Assembly: GCA_937888925.1 (NCBI GenBank)
Contig: CALARM010001124.1
Span: forward strand, 1 to 5,963
Origin: an uncultured Synergistia bacterium
Lineage (GTDB): Bacteria; Eremiobacterota; SpSt-956; JAKJGF01
Direction: 5' to 3'
DNA: 5,963 bases
Shown: piece by piece, positions 1 through 5,258 of the stretch
Position numbering within the stretch: position 1 is the stretch's first letter
Layout of the letters: each line of letters begins with the position of its first letter
The notes under the pieces: model-generated
Database searches by the model: none
What the model was told of the DNA's origin: nothing
Seen by the model: the letters and a program-made list of their open reading frames with translations, nothing else
Translations under genes and position numbers: made by a program

Positions 1-671
1 ATTCTGAAATAAATATTATAAATCTCCTGGGAGATGCTCCTACAATACATATTTTGATTTTTTCAACTCTTATGTCTCTTCTTATCTGTATAATACTTCT
101 TAAAAAAGACAGAATCATGCCGGGCGGGACCATGAGAAAGAGTTTCTTTACAGGACTGAAACATATGGTTTCCGCTTCTCTTCTCATTATTTTATCGAAA
201 GGTCTTTCTCAGATTTCCGGTGATCTCGGCACAGGAATTTATATTACCGGTATATTCAGTTCTTTTGTAGGATATGAAACACTTCCTGCCATAATAACAG
301 TCATAGCCGCCCTTGTAACAATTGCCACAGGTATAAGCTGGAGTTCCATGGCAATTTTAATGCCTATAGCATATGATATGGCTTTAAATAAAGGCGGAAG
401 CGAGTTGCTTGCCATCATGGGAGGTGCAGTCATATCAGGGTCCATACTGGGAGGACTTCTTATTCCCTATTCAGACACGTCCGTCATGGCTTCTTCTGCT
501 TTTAAGATTACCACTGTCTATCATGTAAAGACCCAGTTTTCTCAGATTATGACAGTTTTTGCAGTATCTATTGCAGCATATTTATTGATTGGCTTCGGAG
601 TAAATCTATGGGCAGTTTATCTTATGGCTGCAGGATTGCTGGGGGCGGCACACTGGAAGTTTGCCAGATAA
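1..671 (+). CDS. NhaC-family Na+/H+ antiporter, C-terminal part (5' end outside window)
   Basis: This is an integral membrane ion exchanger of the NhaC (Na_H_antiporter, PF03553) type, which exchanges cytoplasmic Na+ for H+. The frame is open from the first full codon (position 3) to TAA at 669-671, so 222 C-terminal residues are visible. A TTG at position 54 is only an internal leucine codon and not a start. Family marks seen are LPAIITVIAALVTIATG followed by ISWSSMAILMPIA (the usual GTSWGTxAILLPIA block, about 285-365), GAVISGSILGG, SDTSVMASS (usual SDTTILSS, about 471-497) and HVKTQ. Several hydrophobic segments alternate with short loops, and the protein ends in a last membrane span and a short basic tail. 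The usual GDHxSPISDTT loop reads GGLLIPYSDTS here, so its Asp and His are absent. That leaves the transported ions less certain than the family. It converges on the SET gene with a 4-bp gap. Confidence 0.87.
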   Translation, partial: SEINIINLLGDAPTIHILIFSTLMSLLICIILLKKDRIMPGGTMRKSFFTGLKHMVSASLLIILSKGLSQISGDLGTGIYITGIFSSFVGYETLPAIITVIAALVTIATGISWSSMAILMPIAYDMALNKGGSELLAIMGGAVISGSILGGLLIPYSDTSVMASSAFKITTVYHVKTQFSQIMTVFAVSIAAYLLIGFGVNLWAVYLMAAGLLGAAHWKFAR

Positions 672-675
672 AACA

Positions 676-1266
676 TTAAAACCATTCTTCTGCGATTTTT
701 CTGTCTCTTTCAGATCTCGCCTGATATCCTGATTTCAACCTATCTCTCAGTATTGCTGCTATTCTTTTGTTAATGAGAGGAGAAAAATGGTCTTTATATC
801 TTCTTTGTAATTCCGGTAATAGCCAGTCTTTTCCTGTTACCAGGTTTCGACATACAGAAGAAGTGCATTTACACTCCCATTTTGAAATATAATTTTCATC
901 TGACTCCCAGAGTGCATAGTCAGCCATTACTTCTTCGCCTGCTTCGATACTGTGTCTCGCTATTAAACTGTAAGAGCCTTTCATCCAGGTATTTGAATCG
1001 CAGGAATGATTTATACAATAAGCAGGGCTATCACTACCGTCTTCAACACTGAAAAGATTATTGTCCCACTGCATAAAAAGTTTGCCTTTACCTATTGCTT
1101 CTTTAGCATCGTTAGAGTCAGTATACCCTTCACCCCATATAACAAGCTCTTCTCCTTCAGCAATTTTTTCAACGGCAAACATTCCATTTCCTTTATCAGG
1201 GGATACTCTAATTGTTATCTTCGGACTTATCCAGTTTTTTTGAGCGTAAAATTCATTTTTATTCAT
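676..1266 (-). CDS. SET-domain protein-lysine N-methyltransferase
   Basis: This 196-residue protein is a probable cytoplasmic S-adenosylmethionine-dependent protein lysine methyltransferase. SET motifs appear in order: GNGMFA at residues 26-31 (the GxG cofactor-side motif), NHSCDSN at 86-92 (the pseudoknot core motif), GEEVMADYA at 110-118 (the usual GEELxxDY, with catalytic-type Tyr117), and a post-SET cysteine cluster C132-x-C134-x4-C139. Together with Cys89 this cluster would bind one Zn2+. The following CRNLVTGKDW and LPELQRRY are typical of bacterial stand-alone SET proteins as I know them. The C-terminus from about residue 165 is basic and helical. The ATG lies 4 nt after the stop of the PIN toxin gene and has no clear Shine-Dalgarno sequence, which suggests translational coupling to that gene. 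The substrate cannot be read from the sequence. No terminator is obvious after its stop. Family assignment is secure; biological role is unknown. Confidence 0.9.
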   Translation of the reverse strand: MNKNEFYAQKNWISPKITIRVSPDKGNGMFAVEKIAEGEELVIWGEGYTDSNDAKEAIGKGKLFMQWDNNLFSVEDGSDSPAYCINHSCDSNTWMKGSYSLIARHSIEAGEEVMADYALWESDENYISKWECKCTSSVCRNLVTGKDWLLPELQRRYKDHFSPLINKRIAAILRDRLKSGYQARSERDRKIAEEWF

Positions 1267-1270
1267 ATAT

Positions 1271-1687
1271 TTATCTGAACCAGTAGAAAGAAACTTCTTT
1301 ACTTTTATCTATAATATCAAATTCATGGTGATCTGAAGTAATTATTTTTGCATTATTCAGTCTTCCATAGGCTAAAACTATTGAATCCGCCAGAGATATT
1401 TTATAAATAGCCTTCAGTCTGCCGGCTTCTTTAATATGTTCTTCAGTGAGTCTATCGATGATTATAATTGGCAGGCTTATGACTTTATTATATATTTCAT
1501 CTGCTTTGTCTTTACCATCTTCACGATAAATACCATAATAAACCTCTAATAGGTTTATTATATGCATATAGATTTCACAGTCTTTAATAAATGCTCTGCG
1601 AAGAAGTATTTCTATGGATTTTGCACCCGGTTCATCTCCAAGAAAAGCTATTAATCCACAGGCATCTAAAGCAAAAAGTTCTTTCAT
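1271..1687 (-). CDS. PIN-domain ribonuclease toxin, VapC-like
   Basis: This 138-residue protein is a single PIN domain, the Mg2+-dependent endoribonuclease fold of VapC toxins, which usually cut tRNA or rRNA. The conserved acidic residues are all visible: Asp8 in FALDACGLIAFL, Glu48 in NLLEVYYG, Asp101 in ISLADSIVLAYG, and Asp119 in IITSDHHEFD (with Asp124 after it). Length is normal for VapC and the active site looks intact. Its ATG overlaps the stop of the upstream small gene as ATGA, the classic coupling of an antitoxin-toxin pair. A GGAG sits only two bases before the start, and AGGG lies further back. The SET methyltransferase begins 4 nt after its stop. The RNA target cannot be predicted from this sequence. 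A housekeeping nuclease role is possible but less likely given the paired small gene. Confidence 0.9.
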   Translation of the reverse strand: MKELFALDACGLIAFLGDEPGAKSIEILLRRAFIKDCEIYMHIINLLEVYYGIYREDGKDKADEIYNKVISLPIIIIDRLTEEHIKEAGRLKAIYKISLADSIVLAYGRLNNAKIITSDHHEFDIIDKSKEVSFYWFR

Positions 1688-1908
1688 TTCTCCATGTCCC
1701 TGTCTTCAGCTTTGTATTTAAGATAAGTTTCTGTGCAAAAATTACTCCCTTTTAAACATCCTCTTGCCTGTGAAATATGGTCATTTTCTATAATCTTCAA
1801 CAAAATTCCTTCCGCAGTCTCTATAAATTCAATATTTTTACCTTTAAGTTTTTCTACAATATTATCAGGAAGAGGTAAATATTTGTCATTCAATAACATA
1901 TCTGCCAT
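1684..1908 (-). CDS. Antitoxin of the VapC-like toxin, AbrB/SpoVT-like (VapB type)
   Basis: This is a 74-residue protein encoded directly before the PIN toxin and overlapping it by 4 bp. Residues about 9-42 (KYLPLPDNIVEKLKGKNIEF, then a glutamate-rich turn and GILLKII) fit the swapped-hairpin AbrB/MazE pattern: a strand, a helix with the usual 'P-x-x-[IV]-x-x-x-L' spacing, then two strands around a glycine. Such domains bind the promoter of their own operon. The remaining 30 residues are polar and charged, which is what a toxin-binding antitoxin tail looks like. The expected role is to neutralise the PIN nuclease and repress the operon. The ATG is preceded by GGTGGTGAG at a suitable distance, and the frame closes with TGA seven codons upstream, so no longer start is possible. 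Call rests mostly on gene position, size and the domain pattern, since the protein is too short for strong family identification. Confidence 0.8.
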   Translation of the reverse strand: MADMLLNDKYLPLPDNIVEKLKGKNIEFIETAEGILLKIIENDHISQARGCLKGSNFCTETYLKYKAEDRDMEK

Positions 1909-1930
1909 AGGCTCACCACCATGTGTTCAT

Positions 1931-1945
1931 CTGATTAACTGATTA
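1931..1945. repeat. Direct repeat CTGATTA x2 in the antitoxin leader, possible operator
   Basis: CTGATTA occurs at 1931-1937 and again at 1939-1945, separated by one base. It lies between the predicted -10 box and the antitoxin start, where a bound antitoxin would block transcription. The repeat is seen directly; the operator role is inferred. Confidence 0.4.
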
Positions 1946-1946
1946 C

Positions 1947-1975
1947 ATTATAACATATAACAGGATTTGCATGTG
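1947..1975 (-). promoter_or_regulatory. Putative extended -10 promoter of the antitoxin-toxin-SET operon
   Basis: On the minus strand a perfect TATAAT (1952-1947) is preceded by TGT (1955-1953), giving the extended -10 form TGnTATAAT. The -35 position at 17-bp spacing reads CACATG (1975-1970), which is poor, but an extended -10 can compensate. The predicted start of transcription is near 1940, leaving a leader of about 32 nt before the antitoxin ATG. Confidence 0.45.
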
Positions 1976-2017
1976 CAGGTAAATGATTTAATAAATATTT
2001 ATGATAAAACCTGTTAT
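1957..2017. repeat. Long-spaced inverted repeat upstream of the antitoxin, possible operator pair
   Basis: ATAACAGGATTT (1957-1968) pairs with AAAACCTGTTAT (2006-2017) with one mismatch in 12, including a perfect 8-bp ATAACAGG/CCTGTTAT. The left arm falls inside the -10/-35 spacer of the candidate operon promoter. A separate perfect 12-bp palindrome, ATAAATATTTAT, lies between the arms at 1991-2002. The symmetry is seen directly; binding by the antitoxin is an inference. No T-tract follows, so it does not look like a terminator. Confidence 0.4.
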
Positions 2018-2090
2018 GATCCAATTTTTTGTCACCGGAGAGAGCAATTCTGTCAAAATCTTTTACTATGATTTCATTGTGAGTCATATA

Positions 2091-3947
2091 TCAATAAAGG
2101 ATCTCTATATCTCTTATATCCTGCCCGTCTTTTACGGTTAATTTCATCTTACTACCGGCATGTCTTACAAACAATCTGTTGAGGCTCACGAGATCCATTT
2201 TAGATACTTTCACATCATCTATGTCCAGTAAAATCATTGACGTTTTTACACCGCTTTTAGCAAAAAATCCTTCTTTTATTATGCCGGTGAATTTACATTC
2301 TCCGCCGGGAGTAAAATAAGCATATCCTCCGGCACCTTTCATATTTGCTTCACATACAGTATAAATACAATCAGGATCTATGATAATATTTTTAACTGTG
2401 GAAGGCTCTGTATTCCTTACATCCAAAAACAGAGACGAACCTTTTGCTATAAAAACATTTTTTGTATAATCTTCAAGATAGGTCTTTACTTCTACAGGTG
2501 TATATATATCTTTATCTCCCCTGTTTTCAATCTTTATGCCTGTTATATATTCGTTCCCCTTCTTTTTGCTGTCCAGTACAGAAAGGGAATATTCTCCACA
2601 ACCTTTTTCATAAACATAATCTTTAAAGAAATCATTTAAATCTACGGGGCTGCATTTCTGCATAACAGATTTAAAATCATCCGTAGCGGCAACTTTACCC
2701 CTGAAGGTCTTTACATATTCTTTCATGCCCTTAAAAAATGCTTCTTCTCCCATGATAAACTCCAGTGTTTTAAGTATCATTGCACCTTTAAAATAAGCCA
2801 CTGCCACCTGAAGATCTCTTTCGTCTATGTAGGACATTAAAGGTCTGTCAGAACCATAATAGGTCATATAAACCATCTTGAGACGTCTGAAACTTTCCCC
2901 ATCCACATCTTTATCAAAGACAGACTTTAAAGCTATAATCTCCGAATATTTAGCAAAGCCTTCAAAAAGCCAGTAATCTTTAGAAGCATCTGCAGCAACT
3001 ATGTTTCCCCACCATGTATGTGACACTTCATGGACTATATTTCTTGAAGGAAAGAGTATATCATTATTATTTATCTCTTTCGTGAAATATTCTTCCCCGA
3101 CAGTCATGGAATTTAAAAGCCCGGAATAGCCGCCTGTCACTCCTGCCGGTATTGCCATTACCTTGTATTCGTTAAGACCTGTTTCACCGAAGTGTTCCTC
3201 AAAATATTTATAAGATTTATATATGACATCTGCCACATAATCTATATTTTTATCTATAGAATTATTTGGTATATAAAGTTTTATACTGAAATTACGGGGA
3301 TAAATTTTTTCTATTTTTTTACATGGCAGAGCAAAAAAATAAAGGCTCCTGTCTGTTATATTCTCATAATTTTTCCATCTGTAAATTTTTCTTCCCTGAT
3401 GTTCCGAAATATAATCAAGTCTTCCTGATGCCATAACCTCAAGATGGGACGGCACATCAATAGAAAGAGTAAAAGAAGGCAGTCGTTCAGGAGAGAAATT
3501 TTTTATTTTCGGAAACCAGTTATCTGTTCTCGTTATAGAAGCATTTATACGACAGTCACTTTCAGATATATTGAAGGCAAAAGCAGAATAGAGATCATCT
3601 TTGGCCTTTACCGGACAGAGTCTGTACGTAATAAGAAGTTTATTTATTTTTTTATCTCTCAGAGGCAGATTTATGATATTATCGTTAAAAGTACATTTTA
3701 ATTCCTCATTGCCTGAATAGACTCTGACATCTCTCACGTCCGTTCCTCTGAAATATTTACCCACACTGATTTCAAGGTCTTTTCCCTGTGAAGTAATATC
3801 CATTAAAGCCTCTATCTGAAAAGAATCATACTGTGGCGATACCCGTACAGTTATATCATAATAATCTATAGAAGGAGTCAATTCTGTCGCAGAAATAATA
3901 TTAAAGGACAGGATAAACAAAATTAGAGAAATAAGCAAAAATTTCAT
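2091..3947 (-). CDS. Secreted M1-like zinc metallopeptidase with C-terminal PDZ-like domain
   Basis: This 618-residue protein probably hydrolyses peptides outside the cytoplasm. The start is the ATG at 3947, preceded by GAAAGGAA at good spacing. A TTG at 3965 gives 6 extra residues but lies inside that ribosome binding site. Residues 1-20 form a signal peptide (MKF, a hydrophobic core, then IISA before TELT). An M1-type N-terminal beta domain follows. The gluzincin site is HEVSHTWWG (His306, Glu307, His310) with Glu329 nineteen residues later in WLFEGFAKY. YFKGAMIL carries the expected transition-state tyrosine, Tyr385. The substrate-binding strand that usually reads GAMEN or GGMEYPG is GGYSGLLN (272-279) and lacks the glutamate that holds the free amino end, so aminopeptidase activity is doubtful. 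Residues about 540-618 resemble a PDZ domain (GFFAKSGVKTSMILLDIDD). A strong terminator abuts its ribosome binding site. No terminator is evident after the gene. Confidence 0.88.
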   Translation of the reverse strand: MKFLLISLILFILSFNIISATELTPSIDYYDITVRVSPQYDSFQIEALMDITSQGKDLEISVGKYFRGTDVRDVRVYSGNEELKCTFNDNIINLPLRDKKINKLLITYRLCPVKAKDDLYSAFAFNISESDCRINASITRTDNWFPKIKNFSPERLPSFTLSIDVPSHLEVMASGRLDYISEHQGRKIYRWKNYENITDRSLYFFALPCKKIEKIYPRNFSIKLYIPNNSIDKNIDYVADVIYKSYKYFEEHFGETGLNEYKVMAIPAGVTGGYSGLLNSMTVGEEYFTKEINNNDILFPSRNIVHEVSHTWWGNIVAADASKDYWLFEGFAKYSEIIALKSVFDKDVDGESFRRLKMVYMTYYGSDRPLMSYIDERDLQVAVAYFKGAMILKTLEFIMGEEAFFKGMKEYVKTFRGKVAATDDFKSVMQKCSPVDLNDFFKDYVYEKGCGEYSLSVLDSKKKGNEYITGIKIENRGDKDIYTPVEVKTYLEDYTKNVFIAKGSSLFLDVRNTEPSTVKNIIIDPDCIYTVCEANMKGAGGYAYFTPGGECKFTGIIKEGFFAKSGVKTSMILLDIDDVKVSKMDLVSLNRLFVRHAGSKMKLTVKDGQDIRDIEILY

Positions 3948-3954
3948 ATAAAAA

Positions 3955-3963
3955 ATTCCTTTC
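3955..3963 (-). promoter_or_regulatory. Ribosome binding site that fixes the peptidase start at 3947
   Basis: On the minus strand GAAAGGAAT (3963-3955) stands before the ATG at 3947, with 9 nt between AGGA and the start codon. It contradicts the longer reading from TTG 3965, which would place the ribosome binding site inside the coding region and add residues in front of a complete signal peptide. Confidence 0.75.
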
Positions 3964-4004
3964 AAAAAATAAAACAGGCGAACATCAGGTTCGCCTGTTT
4001 TATT
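3964..4004 (-). terminator. Intrinsic terminator of the metallophosphatase gene, in the peptidase leader
   Basis: A perfect 16-bp stem is formed by AATAAAACAGGCGAAC (3968-3983) and its complement at 3989-4004, with a 5-nt loop. On the minus strand the GC-rich part is followed by TTTTATTTTTT (3974-3964). It starts 13 nt after the metallophosphatase stop, the normal place for its terminator. Its T-tract ends exactly where the ribosome binding site of the peptidase begins. The plus-strand reading also has TTTTATT, so it could act in both directions, though no plus-strand gene approaches it. Confidence 0.88.
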
Positions 4005-4016
4005 AAGAATATCTTT

Positions 4017-4046
4017 ATTATCTACCGTTAAGATATTTGTTTATAA
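4017..4046 (-). promoter_or_regulatory. Weak candidate promoter for the peptidase gene
   Basis: At the end of the metallophosphatase gene the minus strand reads TTATAA (4046-4041), an 18-bp spacer and GATAAT (4022-4017). The -10 matches 5 of 6 and the -35 matches 4 of 6. Transcripts from here would still begin before the hairpin at 3968-4004. In such AT-rich DNA this could be chance. Confidence 0.2.
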
Positions 4047-5106
4047 CGTCCTGAACCTGGGGATCTTTTTCACCTTTACTTGTAGGGAAGAGTTTATAAT
4101 CTACGCCAACAACCTGTTTGGTGTTCTTATCAACCTCAAGGGATACATCACCTACATATTTCCCATGGGAAGCAGCTTCTACTACAATTGTCTTTCTTCC
4201 GTCAGGATTATTAACTTCTTTGGGTTCCTGAAGTTCCTGATGGTCATGACCTGCGACTATAACATCTATGCCGGGAACATGTGAAGCGGCATCGACGCAG
4301 CGATTTATTCCTTCATGGGCAATTATAACTATTACTTCTGCGCCGGCTTTCTTTGCTTCCGGTACAATCTCTGCTGCTCCACTCTGTATAGAATCTACCT
4401 TTACATCATAGCCTACCTTCGGATGAGCTTTTGTGGCCATTTTCGGTGTGCAGAGTCCTATAATACCGACTTTAACACCGTTTACATCCTGTATAACGAA
4501 CGGTTTTGTATGTTCAAGGGGCTTGCCGCTTGATTTATAGGTAATATTTCCGAGTAATACCTGGGCATCCATTTTGGGAAGTAAATTATCTTCAAGATAT
4601 TTGCCTCCATGCTGAAATTCATGATTTCCGGGAACAAAATATTCCATACCCTGTGCCTTAAATATTTCAGGTATAGGTCCCCAGAACTGCGGCCCCGGTT
4701 TATCATTGAAGCTCTCATAGGTAATATCGCCGGTGTTTACTATAATAGAATTTTCATCTCCATAAACTTTTTCTCTTCTTTTTATTACTGCACCTTCGCC
4801 GGCAAATTTCTCAAATTTTGGATCATGTTCATCATTTGTATGAATTATTCCTATCGTAGCAGTAGAGCTTCCACCTTTAATACCTGATCCTTTCAATACA
4901 CCGTCAACAGTAGGTTCGGCAAGCTGAAAATGCCAGTGTTTTTCGGGTACATCAGTATCTTTCTGACCTATGGATACAGCATCTTTATCCATAAAAGCAG
5001 AAAGAGCATTCAGATCTATGCCACCTTCTCTGGCAGAAACCTGTTTTGTAGCTGGAGCTTTCAGGTTATTTACAGGACCCATTTGATTTGATATTTGCAT
5101 ATACAT
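4018..5106 (-). CDS. 5'-nucleotidase-type metallophosphatase, catalytic domain only
   Basis: This 362-residue protein is a calcineurin-like metallophosphoesterase of the 5'-nucleotidase/UshA branch, which hydrolyses phosphate esters at a two-metal centre. The ligand motifs are complete: TNDEHD at residues 90-95 (Asp92, His94), NTGD ending at Asp127, GNHEF at 160-164 (Asn161 metal ligand, His162 catalytic), AHEG with His264, and GHDH at 286-289. Family members usually have a signal peptide and a C-terminal substrate-binding domain, with a total above 500 residues. Here the protein ends about 70 residues after GHDH, so that domain is missing and substrate specificity is unknown. The first 80 or so residues are polar, with no signal peptide or membrane segment, so a cytoplasmic location is likely unless a non-classical export route is used. 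The ATG at 5106 has AAGGA 5 nt before it; an in-frame ATG two codons later is an alternative. A strong terminator follows the gene. Confidence 0.85.
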   Translation of the reverse strand: MYMQISNQMGPVNNLKAPATKQVSAREGGIDLNALSAFMDKDAVSIGQKDTDVPEKHWHFQLAEPTVDGVLKGSGIKGGSSTATIGIIHTNDEHDPKFEKFAGEGAVIKRREKVYGDENSIIVNTGDITYESFNDKPGPQFWGPIPEIFKAQGMEYFVPGNHEFQHGGKYLEDNLLPKMDAQVLLGNITYKSSGKPLEHTKPFVIQDVNGVKVGIIGLCTPKMATKAHPKVGYDVKVDSIQSGAAEIVPEAKKAGAEVIVIIAHEGINRCVDAASHVPGIDVIVAGHDHQELQEPKEVNNPDGRKTIVVEAASHGKYVGDVSLEVDKNTKQVVGVDYKLFPTSKGEKDPQVQDVINKYLNGR

Positions 5107-5163
5107 TCACATCCTTAATATTTAATAATTTTATCTTAAATTTTGTAAGATCAAATTCATTCA

Positions 5164-5191
5164 CTTATAGGATAAATAAAAACACGGTAAA
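5164..5191 (-). promoter_or_regulatory. Candidate promoter of the metallophosphatase gene
   Basis: The minus strand reads TTTACC (5191-5186), a 16-bp spacer and TATAAG (5169-5164), matching 4 of 6 and 5 of 6 consensus positions. Transcription would start near 5157 and leave a leader of about 50 nt. The region is very AT-rich, so similar matches can arise by chance. Confidence 0.3.
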
Positions 5192-5204
5192 ATGCAATAG
5201 TATT

Positions 5205-5222
5205 TTGTTAATAAATTGTTAA
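5205..5222. repeat. Two TTGTTAA direct repeats 11 bp apart
   Basis: TTGTTAA occurs at 5205-5211 and 5216-5222, one helical turn apart, just upstream of the candidate metallophosphatase promoter. It could be a pair of activator or repressor half-sites. The repeat is seen; any function is a guess. Confidence 0.25.
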
Positions 5223-5238
5223 CATTTATACTGATGAA

Positions 5239-5256
5239 TTGTAATAAATATTACAA
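5239..5256. repeat. AT-rich palindrome after the stop of the poly-lysine gene
   Basis: TTGTAATAAATATTACAA is a palindrome with 8-bp arms around AA, beginning 3 nt beyond the stop of the gene at the right edge. It has no GC-rich stem and no T-tract on the minus strand, so it is not a standard intrinsic terminator. It may be a binding site or a weak RNA 3' structure. Confidence 0.3.
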
Positions 5257-5258
5257 GT

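Noticed and set aside
1006..1278. Plus-strand open frame opposite the SET gene, and a shorter one at 1061-1243
   Set aside because: The SET frame on the other strand has clear domain motifs; these frames have low-complexity Phe/Ser/Ile composition typical of antisense shadows.
2028..2056. Consensus TTGACA (minus strand, 2056-2051) as a second promoter of the toxin-antitoxin operon
   Set aside because: At 17-bp spacing the -10 position reads GACAAA, and no acceptable -10 box is found nearby.
1909..2090. Small RNA or riboswitch in the 182-bp gap before the antitoxin
   Set aside because: No GC-rich stems, T-tract or known aptamer pattern was found; the symmetric parts fit operator sites better.
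3192..3701. Plus-strand open frames opposite the peptidase gene
   Set aside because: They are rich in Ile, Phe and Tyr, as expected from the reverse of AT-rich coding sequence, and match nothing.
3948..3965. TTG start at 3965 for the peptidase
   Set aside because: It lies within the GAAAGGAA ribosome binding site that serves the ATG at 3947, and the signal peptide begins properly at that ATG.
4482..4718. Minus-strand open frame in another phase inside the metallophosphatase gene
   Set aside because: It is nested within conserved catalytic motifs of the metallophosphatase and has no domain pattern or ribosome binding site.
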